From positions 62,001-126,000 of the forward strand of contig JAWWNJ010000050.1 of NCBI GenBank assembly GCA_037176885.1: 64,000 nucleotides of DNA, written 5' to 3'. The notes under the pieces were generated by a model, which did no database searches, was not told the DNA's origin, and worked only from the letters and a program-made list of their open reading frames with translations. Each line of letters begins with the position of its first letter. The first letter of the stretch is position 1. This DNA is from Favolaschia claudopus (lineage: Eukaryota; Basidiomycota; Agaricomycetes; Agaricales; Mycenaceae). The position numbers and the translations under genes are program-made. Positions 55,580 to 64,000 of the stretch are shown one piece after another.

Positions 55580-57277
55580 GTGGTTCAACTTTTTTGGTGT
55601 GCTCGGCGGCTTTTTGATACGGTGATGGGATCACAGAGCCACCGGTTATCATTCGGCCCGGACCAAAAGCGCGAAACTCATCTCGTGGACCAACGGGAAA
55701 GCATCTTCGTGAAGCCCTACCTGGGGCTGTCCGTGCTTCGAGTAAAGCTCCCTATCACTGCTGTCTGGGTCGCCGTTACTGCTACTGCAACAATAGAGCG
55801 ATCCACCGTCATTGCGCGGAAATTAGGCTTCAAACCGGGTGCATATATAGATGCACGCTACTCTGTTGATCGGCCCAACTTAAAATACATTCCCCGCTTC
55901 TATGAGCATGCTACCACTGGGATGCAGCACCTGGATCTCAGCTTCGTTATTCCGCCCAATATCACAAAGCCCGAAGACATCCTTCCAACCGCCATCTTCG
56001 CTAAAACCATTGAGCGTGGTTTTAGCTTCATGCATTTTCTCGACACATTACTTCCCCTTAACATCCCCAATCGTTCTTCCCTCATCAAACTCTACAACGG
56101 ACTCATGCCCCTGGACTATCGGCGTAAACTCAAGGCTGATTTTGAAGCTGGAAAAGTCCGAGTTTTAATAGTGACGGATACAGCCGCATATGGCTTCGAT
56201 GTGCGCAACATCCGTCGGGTTATTACGACGGATTTTGAGGAGTCGGAAGACGACTTTGGGGATTCCATTCAGAGATGGGGCCGTGCGGGGAGGGATGGAC
56301 AGTTAGCAGAAGTCATCGCATTTGCTCCGCCGTGGGTGTGGAATTTACCTGAAGGCACTGCACCATCCACGAAAGCAGAGCAGGACACTTTAATCCCACC
56401 ATCCATTTCTGCTCTCGTCATGCGACACTTCACCATAACTCTGAGCCATTTCCTCTTGACAACATTACTCCTGATTGTTGCGGTCTGTTTCACGATCCGA
56501 ACGCCAGTACCGTTGCCCTCGCGATTGTCCAAAAATGGCAGGAACACATCACCCAACAGGCAGCAGAGTCTAGCGAGGGATCCGCAAGTTTGCGGCCGTG
56601 CGTAGATGGTGCTTTTCGGGTTCTCGACAAAGCTATGCGCGAATCACTCACGCACATGCTCGATCGATGGAGTCATCGGAAATGGGAGGAAATTCGACCT
56701 TCCCGCGAATTACCGTGCTCTGTTTTCTTACCGCCGTTCATCCTCGAAGCTATTCTTGATAAAGCGCACCTTTGCTTCGATCTTGCCAACCTGAAAATCA
56801 TTGCACGCGACTGGGAATATTTTGACGAGTGTGGACCTTTATTGCTCAAGTTTCTAGTGGAAACTATGAGCGGCTTCGATCAGATCTACGACGAACTCGT
56901 CAATCCCGGAGAATCGGATGACGGCGGGAAGGTTCCCAAGTCCGCAGAGGCTCGTGCGCCTGCTCGACAGGCAAATATCCCGGTTCTTAAAGAACTCTGC
57001 CGCGAGAACGGATGTAAGGTGGGAGGTAACAAGGAAGATCTGCTGGACCGGCTTTCTGGGTTTCCCTTTCACATATCCTGTATCGATCTTTCTTACTAGC
57101 ATCGGAAAACCTCTCCCCGGCCGATCTGACGTGGAAAGAATCAAAAAATCACCAGCGCTGGCAAACGCGGGCAAGCCAGCCGCTCTTTCAAACAAAACTA
57201 ATCTACACACCACTAAGGTTGTACTAAAAGCAGGTAATAAGCGAAAGCTTGCTGATACAGACGGGAAAGAGAATTGA
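55580..57277 (+). pseudogene. RecQ-like DNA helicase with C-terminal SAP domain, 5'-truncated
   Basis: Coding similarity starts at GLSVLRVKLP and VAVTATAT (motif III), so ATPase motifs I and II are missing. The C-terminal helicase half follows: FAKTIERGF, VLIVTDTAAYGFDVRNIRRV (motif V) and QRWGRAGRDGQ (motif VI). At about 56400 the frame shifts by one; the correct continuation reads FCSRHATLHHNSEPF, then DPNASTVALAIVQKWQEHI and LDKAHLCFDLANLK. A SAP-like DNA-binding motif (LKELCRENGCKVGGNKEDLL) lies at about 56980-57045. A 40-nt intron (57060-57099) joins in phase to IGKPLPGRSDVERIKKSP, and the gene ends KRKLADTDGKEN at 57277. RecQ proteins unwind DNA 3' to 5'. This copy cannot hydrolyse ATP as it stands. 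It converges with the DUF6589 gene 84 bp away. Confidence 0.75.
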
Positions 57278-57360
57278 TTAATTACAGCTTGCTACATTGC
57301 AGTATATATAATCGGGTACTCCCTTCTTTACTCCATTACTTTTCATGTATATAGTTTACT

Positions 57361-60300
57361 TCATCCACCTGTAATAAATTCTCCGACATCCAAGATTCCT
57401 TTGGACACAGTTACTGGAGCCGCTGAAAACCCTGGATCAGCAGAGAGAACAGGTTCAGGCTCGTCTGCCGCAACTGATTGGCCTCCCGTTGTCCTATCAA
57501 GAAATATTTTCAGCTGGCCATTCAATAGCTTTGCGTATCCTAGACCCCATTCATTTGGCACTACATATGGTTGGTTTCGGCCGCCTTCGTATTCGAGTAC
57601 ATGATTTTGCGGAAGTGATTGCCCAATTGATTGATATCGTGTATGGTCGACGCATCCGTGTGCCGCTGTCCGTTCCGTTTGAGTCCAAAAAGACCGGGGA
57701 ATGTCTCGCGTAATTTGCTGATGCCTGCGATGTTCAGACCAACTGCCTCTGCAAGATGCTGGCCATCGAAATCATGACTCTTGGCATTGAATAGGCGCTT
57801 TATCCAAAAATTGAAGTGCTCTTGAAGCAGATCGAGTTCGAGCCAGTGACCAATGCGACCCGAAAGATTTGCAAGATAGTTGTTTAGTACCGCGGTCTTG
57901 AGGTCTTCCGAGAACTCATACAGAGAATTGCATGCGAGCTCGAGAAGCTCATTCCCATAGTTCGTTGAGCCGGCACCCCAAAACGAGAAGCGCAGAAGCT
58001 GTTATTACGTCAAAGAAAAATTCACGGTGCCATTTTTGAGTGTCACCTTGATAACCTCGAAGGAACGCCCAATATCACCCTCAGCAATGGATGCGCAGAG
58101 CTCCATGTACCAGAGCGTAACCCGCATGAAATTACACAATGTAACCAATGCCTGGTCACCGTTAGAAAATTCCGTGCGGGCTGCGCTGCAGCTGTTGTTC
58201 TTGACCGCTTTTTTTTTTGCGAGTCGAGCAGGAGCTGCTATAAATCGAAATGAGCTTTGAATTGTAATGAAGTATAATCAGGCTAACGTGTAGCAGACTC
58301 AGTCTCCTCCGGGACAACCTCACCGCTCCATGGTTCACCGTAGACGGTAGATCGAGCTACGTTGAGTCAAATGACCGGAGGCGCTCAAACTTTTCTCGCT
58401 CAATCAAGACGATATCGTGATGCAGACCGAACGTTCCTTTCGCAAGATCAGAATGCCAGTGAAGCCGAAAGATAGCCTTCTGCCACGCCCACTTCATATG
58501 CCAGAGCTGGATGATCGGGAGGGCCCATTTGTGCTGTTCGTGAGGTGTATCACACTTTGCAGTATAGCGAATGATTTTGCGGATCCGATCGATTGTGAGC
58601 TGGTCGCCGTAAAGCATGAACATCCAATTGACGAGAGAGACAGGAGTAATGAAGAGCTGGGCCAAAAGATTCCGTAGGACACTTGCAGCACCGACTGTAG
58701 TTGACTCGTCAATATTGGTTGCCCGCAAGGTATGAATTTTGCTCTTCCGTAGGCGGAGTCGGTGTTTGTTATGCTTGACTGTGAACAATACCTCCACAGC
58801 AGCGCGATGAGGCGATAGGGAAGGCACATATTTTAGCCATATGCGCAGGATTGTTGCCGCACCAATACCCCGGACGTGTGGCCAGTCGATATCATCATAG
58901 AGCTGTTTCACCGTCAATTTAGAACGAGCCTTCTGGGCAATGTTTTGGGCAAACGGTTCGCTAAATAGAGCGCCTGGGGGGACGTCCTCGAGCTCTATTA
59001 CAGTCGCAGCGGTACCACTCTTGAGTTCGTCTTTGTGACCGAGGGTGTGCTGCCACGCCCGTTGCATCTTATTTACATTGTCGAATAGAAAAAGAAACTG
59101 CGGGCCGAGTGTATCTGTGAACGCGCCAAGGAGTTTCAACCGTACTTCCGAGTCTGCCGCCAGGACATGAAGGTTGGCAAGTGTATGGTGCGCATCACTT
59201 AGTCACCGCCTCATTTGCACTACTGCCAAATCGGACGTAGGCCGAAATTCTTTCAAAACACCCTATTGAAGCCTGGATTTCAACCAATTTGGGGACTTTT
59301 TGAGTGGACCTTTGACGCACCTACTGGTGCGATTTGGGTTTGGCATAGGAGTGGTGTTTGATATCCCTCGTATTGAGGGTTCTGGAGGCTAACAAGATCG
59401 AAATTGGTGTATACTGCCAAATTGGGTGGGGTGAAAGTTTATAGCTCCTTCAATTATTTAAATTTTGGAAATCCCTCTTGGGAAGTTGTTCCTCTGTTGA
59501 AAAAGAGTCGTTGTGCCAGAGGAATAAGAATTCGGGCAAAAACTGGGATCACAGTCAGCGTTGTCACGGAGAGGCGGTGACTAAGTGACGCACACCATAG
59601 TCTTGTACGCAATTGACCATTCATGCCGGCACAGCAAAGAAACAAGCTCCCGGTTGGCATTGCATGTGAACGCGAAAAGGCCGATGAGCATGGGGAAGAT
59701 CACCGCCAATCGGTAGCGAAAGAAAAAAAGAACGAGGATAGACGCAGTAACAGCCTTTGCCACGGATCACGCCGTCGAATTTTATCAGTCAAAGGACTGT
59801 TCTGTAGCAGCTCTGCGGGTTCCTCCTTCTCTCCATCACTCCCCGCGTCCGGCTCTTCCTCTCGAGGTTCGGATCCACGCATACTCGAGTCCGTACTCGA
59901 GGAGGGGAGGTCCGACAAATCAAATGGCAGCTGCGCAGCCGCAGATGCAGTTTCTACCACTGGCGTAGAGGGTGAGGGGTGTTCGAACGGAGGATGTGCT
60001 GCTGCGCCGGCGGCTTTCTCGAGTTTTATTCGTGTTCGCGAATTTATAGCAACAGTTGTTGCGACCGCAAAAATTGCCGGTGCGACAGCCGCAATTGTTT
60101 CTTCGCTTTTGAGCATGCTCCAAGAGTTTAAGACTGTTTCCCAACCCCATTTCCGGCAGACGCACAAATCCATGCACAGGTTTGACTGGCTGATTAGCCT
60201 CCTTATTGACGCGTTCCAATACGACATTCAGTGCCCAATCAATGAGCGCGTTCCGTGTGCTGTTGGTCGCCGGTGGGACAAGGTTGGAGTTAAGACGGAG

Positions 60301-60912
60301 CGATGGTCGCAAAGCATAGCGGGGTAGGGTGAATGAGGGTTCTTCTGCGATTCTAGCTAGCCAGCGCTGAGATTTGACGTGGTGGAAGATGCGATCCACG
60401 ATTGCGACAGGATGGTGAGCGGGGTTCCCTTCTACAGCATGTAGAAATGAAGCGATGGATTGATAGACACTACTGTGCCTATTATACTTTCGCTCAAAGA
60501 GAGCAGCCAGGAAACTGCCGACTGTCGGAAAGCCGGCTTTGCAAATCGCGCGGATAACCACCAAAAGACGGTCCTCAGTGGTTATATCGGCAACTGGCCA
60601 CTTAAAAATGCGTTTCTGATGTTTTGAACGCGTCCCCGGAATGATCCCGTCGAAGAATTCGCCCGCAAACCCGACCACCAAATCAGTGACTAGGGTGTCC
60701 TCAAGCGTAGCTTCATTGAGTGCCGCAGAGCTAGCTTGGGGTGTGATGTGGGGAAGAGGACTCGGATGACCATAGGGGAACATATGCTGGCCATATATTA
60801 AAGGCGTTCCGGGTGTAGGAGGTGTTTGAGGGACATAAGGATAGCAGAAAGGTAAGATAGGACCGGTGCTGGCACCGCTATCGTATTGGCACGTGCGATC
60901 ATTCTGTGACAA
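57361..60912 (-). pseudogene. DUF6589-family gene, frameshifted and interrupted by a MITE
   Basis: Minus strand. The N-terminal part (60912 to about 60155) reads MSQNDRTCQYDSG, IFKWPVADITTEDRLLVVIR and CKAGFPTVGSFLAALFERKY. A one-base frame change in a G-run near 60155 leads to GWETVLNSWSMLKSEETIAA and an acidic linker. Another frame change near 59755 leads to AVTASILVLFFFRYRLAVIF and FAFTCNANRELVSLLCR. The 59195-59588 MITE interrupts here, and coding resumes LANLHVLAADSEVRLKLLGA, FLFDNVNKMQRAWQ, GIGAATILRIWLKY, YGDQLTIDRIRKI and FRLHWHSDLAKGTFGLHHD. The C-terminal region (about 58000-57361) has NYLANLSGRIGHWLELDLLQ and EHFNFWIKRLF. The family is, to my knowledge, multicopy in basidiomycetes and of unknown function. 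The D-rich FDNVNK, GDQL and HHD blocks look like candidate metal-binding sites, which would fit a nuclease or transposase; this is inference. Confidence 0.7.
59195..59588. mobile_element. 394-bp MITE inside the DUF6589 gene
   Basis: TCACTTAGTCACCGCCTC at the left is exactly inverted at the right. A short direct repeat CGCA flanks it (59191-59194 and 59589-59592). A related terminus AGGTCACCGCCTCC occurs alone at about 37019. No coding region. Confidence 0.75.
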
Positions 60913-61148
60913 TCCGTGACAAAGCCGAGGTCCTTGTTGACAGCCAACAAATACAGACTACTAACATAGCACAAACACTCAGAATCACAAAAAAGTATTG
61001 GCGTATCTTTCGTTTCTTTAACGAAATGGCTCCTCGGCTGTGCCATTTCCCCGTTTGTCTCCGGCTTCCTCTCATGTCTTGCATCCACGGGAACCTTCGA
61101 TTCTCACACGCCAACCGATGGCGCAGCTGCCTCGCTCACGGAAATTGC
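60913..61148. repeat. Repeat shared with 46557-46735
   Basis: GGACCGGTGCTGGCACCGCT at about 60869 and TTTCTTTAACGAAATGGCTC plus CTCGGCTGTGCCAT at about 61013 correspond in order and spacing to 46562 and 46690. No gene was seen. Confidence 0.45.
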
Positions 61149-61585
61149 GGTATGAACGAAAATCGAAAACGAAAACGCGGCTAGCTGATATTGATCAGGC
61201 GGCCTTCCAGGCCATCAAGTCCTCCAATTGCCAGCTATCAGAAACGAAAATGACCGGTTTCAACACGGCGAATCTCAGCCTGCGGCAGATTTGGGACTAG
61301 TCAAGCAGTGGTGGTGACTTAGTGGAGGGCACCATAGCGGAGGGAAAAAACGGCAATTTCGGGTACTTTTAGTAGCTGCGAGTACAAAAGCGGAGCATCG
61401 GAACGGGACCAACATAGCAGCAAGACGATCGATCAAGTATGTACGTGACCGTAACCCTTGACATGAACTTGTTCCGTGCCGACTTGGTGCCGACTGCTTC
61501 ATTTTCGTTTCTGAACCTGCTGCCGACGGGCACCGCCGGCCATCTATCGGCTATTCTATATATAGTCGTTTTCGTTTTCGTTTCT
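61149..61585. mobile_element. Short copy of the 8360-9066 element family
   Basis: The left end GGTATGAACGAAAATCGAAA and the right end AGTCGTTTTCGTTTTCGTTT match the 8360-9066 element. The interior keeps GCGGCCTTCCAGGCCATCAA and GAGCATCGGAACGGGACCAA but has lost about 300 bp. Target duplication not visible. Confidence 0.7.
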
Positions 61586-63813
61586 AGTATATACTCGTTT
61601 TGCGGCAAAATGCAGATGCTTACAAAATGGGGAACTTCTCCATTCCGAGGGTGATGGAAAATCGGTCAAATTCCCACGCCAACGGTCCATCTCCATCGGG
61701 AAAACCCTCGGCCGGGAAAGCGCGTTTTCGGCATGTAAAAAACCCCTGAATGACCGATTTTTCGAGGTGTCAGATCTCTGGCTGGTTACTCATGGCGGTG
61801 GTCAGATATTGATACTGAGCGGAGCTTAAACTCGTCCCGACCAATCCCGCGGTCAAGTTTGACAGCTTCTCGGCGATTCCCGGTCCAAGTTCAACGTTCA
61901 ACTTGAAATGTTTGGCTTATGTCCTATGTCTGTGGCTGCGGAGAATAAATCAAGTTTTCAAGTTGCCAAAAAAGAGAGAGAAGAAGGGAAAAAAGAGGGA
62001 CTCTAGGAATATATCGAGGACGGTATAGCCCAATTTTCTCGTGCCCACACCCGCTGCAGCCCCGAAGAACTGTATTTCCGCCACTTGATTTCCTATCTCT
62101 TTATGGTAGGTCATCTTGATTTCTGGCTATGTCCCCTCGGAGCTAATTCCGAAAAGAAGCATAGGACACAGCGAATCGAATTCAAGATTCGTAATCTCTC
62201 GTAACGCGGCATTTTCCGCCCCGGCGCTAAACGGGCGCTTTTTGCTGTCTGCTTTTGGTCTGCTTCGGTTTTCTTCTCCCTGACTGAGTCTCAGCCTCTG
62301 TTAGAACCCACACAGCTCTTTCTATAGACTGAAAGATATCTGAGCCTCAAAATCGAAGAATCTGCATTGATTCAAGGCTAGGAAAATGCAACTTAGCAAA
62401 CCTTCCACCGGCGCAGATGAAAAGTTTCTCTCAGTCCTACAACCAATGTGTGGGATAATGCCAGTATATCTGAATCAAGCCTCAAAAAAGAATACTTCTC
62501 ATCTCTGACATAGGTATCTTGGTATGTCAGATCAACCCGAAAACCATCTGGTTCGAAGTCTTCAGACGGCGCGGCCACAAGCATAATTGTGAGTATAGTA
62601 AGCTCTGATAATTCATCATATGGGTAACTTGGACCAATAGGTGTCTCAACGGATTCTTTTTCTGCGCTGCGCGGCCGGATTCAAACTCAACATTCAAGAA
62701 CCGAATTCAGGTCAGTAATCAATTCTCTACCTGAATTATACTTTATTGAGCTCATCCTCTGCCTCTGCTTGGACTCGTCTTTGAATCTGAAAAGGGACTC
62801 GAAGCAATATCAACTTGACAAGTTGACAAAGATGAAGTTGTTGTGCTAGGTACCGGTACGAGTTATTGGCTTTTGTTGTGTACCTGTGCAAGTTTCCGGT
62901 GTAATCCATATGATTAGCTTCAATTTGGGAGCCTCAGATTGCCCTTACTTGTGCTGTACAGGATATTGTGTGCCCACTGCACCATTAACCAATATTGTTG
63001 CCCCGGATTTGCGCTGAAAATCACGAAGTTAAGAGATGAAATGGAAATTCTTTCAGTATCATTCAATAGGACATATCTAAACATTTAATTTGTACATCCA
63101 CTGGACGTCCGGGTGCCTCTACCTCGGTGGAAGGAATTGAACTCTGGTTAGTATGCTCGCACGGCGACAGCCGAGTTTGACAGGTAGGATCAGTCGGAAG
63201 TGCCGGGATCACCTAGGATCATTTGGCTATGTCTAGCCGAGACATAGCCAGCCACAGGCATGAGGAATGAGCCAAATGTTTCTGTTTGTAGTTTCTAACC
63301 CTCAAAAGCGATGAAATACTTTCTACGGCTACTTAACCACTTCAATATCTGGTTCTATACAGTATGTATAAAGCTCTTTGAAGGTATGGCATTGAGTTTT
63401 ACTTCATATCTATATTACAATCGAACGTCAATCAAGTGGTTCCGGGAACACCCGAGGGCTCCACCAACGTCATCCGTTCCGACCAAACAGCTCACCACAA
63501 CTCCGCTACTGTCTCGCACGTCTTCCAACCTCCGCTCCACAACGCTCCAACACACCCCGCACGCAATGTAGCTGTATCACCGTAGCCTCGCCTTCAATAA
63601 ACGTGTTTGAAAGTGCCACTGTTTCTTTAACCCTTCCGTGTGACCTCTAAGTCTTTTCACCGTCTCTCTTCACTCTAACCTAACAGAAGATGTGTACTCG
63701 ATTCTCCCCGCCTCTGCTGTAGACTCACTGTTTCTAGGAACTTATTAACTCCTCCGACAACGCCGCGAAGGCATCAACAACTACAACGCCAGATACAACG
63801 TGACTTATGCGCA
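61586..63813. other. Stretch without a recognised gene
   Basis: 61631-61735 repeats 2226-2335. From there to about 63460 only short ORFs without motifs are present. 63460-63810 becomes richer in C and short ACTCC words, like a transcript leader, before the ORF that starts at 63814. GACGTCCGG at about 63105 also occurs in the copia LTR end. Confidence 0.4.
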
Positions 63814-64000
63814 ATGAAGGCAGCCCCCCGCAGACGCGTCCCCGCTCAGCATGATGAAAATATGCCGCCCCGCCACATTCGGCCACTCTTAGCGCGCGAT
63901 CTCTTGGTCAACGCAGAAGACATCAAACAGCTCGCGAAAACCGCCAGGCACCTCCACCGCAAGCCTCTTCCAACAGATCCCTGGCCCAAAGAGCAACAAG
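63814..64000 (+). CDS. Unrecognised ORF start running off the window
   Basis: ATG at 63814 opens a frame with no stop to the window edge (62 codons): MKAAPRRRVPAQHDENMPPR, then LLARDLLVNAEDIKQLAKTA and RHLHRKPLPTDPWPKE. The basic N-terminus and helical segment fit many proteins, including a retroelement Gag or LINE ORF, but no family is identified. A 5' leader with CTAACCTAACAG about 140 bp upstream resembles the copia LTR end at 1517-1526 (CATAACCTAACAG). Confidence 0.3.
   Translation, partial: MKAAPRRRVPAQHDENMPPRHIRPLLARDLLVNAEDIKQLAKTARHLHRKPLPTDPWPKEQQ

Noticed and set aside
55580..57277. Telomere-linked helicase marking a chromosome end
   Set aside because: No telomeric TTAGGG-type arrays are present anywhere in the window, and the helicase copy is 5'-truncated within interspersed repeats.

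Overview
The window looks like a gene-poor, transposon-dense stretch of a filamentous basidiomycete nuclear genome, most likely a mushroom-forming agaricomycete. The reasons are introns of about 45 to 65 nt with GT...AG borders, a MYND-finger gene and F-box-like fragments of the type multiplied in Agaricomycetes, and the range of mobile elements: Tnp2-type CACTA, Tc1/mariner, PIF/Harbinger, Helitron, Ty1/copia, Ty3/gypsy, a non-LTR fragment, and a RecQ-SAP helicase beside a DUF6589 gene. No CRISPR, rRNA or bacterial-style operon was seen.

Layout. 1-2240: minus-strand copia material in the order RNase H end, LTR, gag, with a MULE-like MITE in the leader. 2593-6400: a 250-bp repeat, then a non-autonomous CACTA element inserted into a truncated Helitron gene. 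6762-9177: an F-box-like gene fragment present twice in inverted orientation, one copy cut off by a MITE and the other split by a 707-bp element. 9705-15863: a Ty3/gypsy element (LTR, gag, acidic repeat region, protease) broken by three MITEs and cut off before reverse transcriptase. 18392-23319: a full-length CACTA element with a Tnp2 transposase and a divergent second gene, 3-bp target duplication CAT. 23573-26812: a Tc1/mariner-type element with long inverted ends that encloses two convergent genes. 26807-27330: a LINE reverse transcriptase remnant. 28581-39913: nested MITEs and inverted repeats around the one gene that looks intact and host-like, a MYND zinc-finger gene (34729-36772). 40029-42562: a PIF/Harbinger element with transposase and accessory gene. 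43216-45400: MITEs and a second Helitron remnant. 47261-52865: a nearly full-length copia element with a 5-bp target duplication TTTTC, near-identical LTRs, two in-frame stops and a frameshift. 53040-54438: MITEs. 55580-60912: a RecQ-SAP helicase pseudogene convergent with a DUF6589 gene that is interrupted by a MITE. 61149-64000: repeats, then an ORF start running off the end.

How the parts relate. Nearly every gene belongs to a mobile element, so the working units are element-encoded: transposase plus accessory gene in the CACTA, mariner and Harbinger elements, and gag-pol in the retroelements. Many MITEs could be cross-mobilised; three families share a TA target plus termini beginning CAGYTG. 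Boundaries were set by reading inverted ends and target duplications directly. Superfamily names rest on recognised protein motifs and target-duplication length. No database search was possible.
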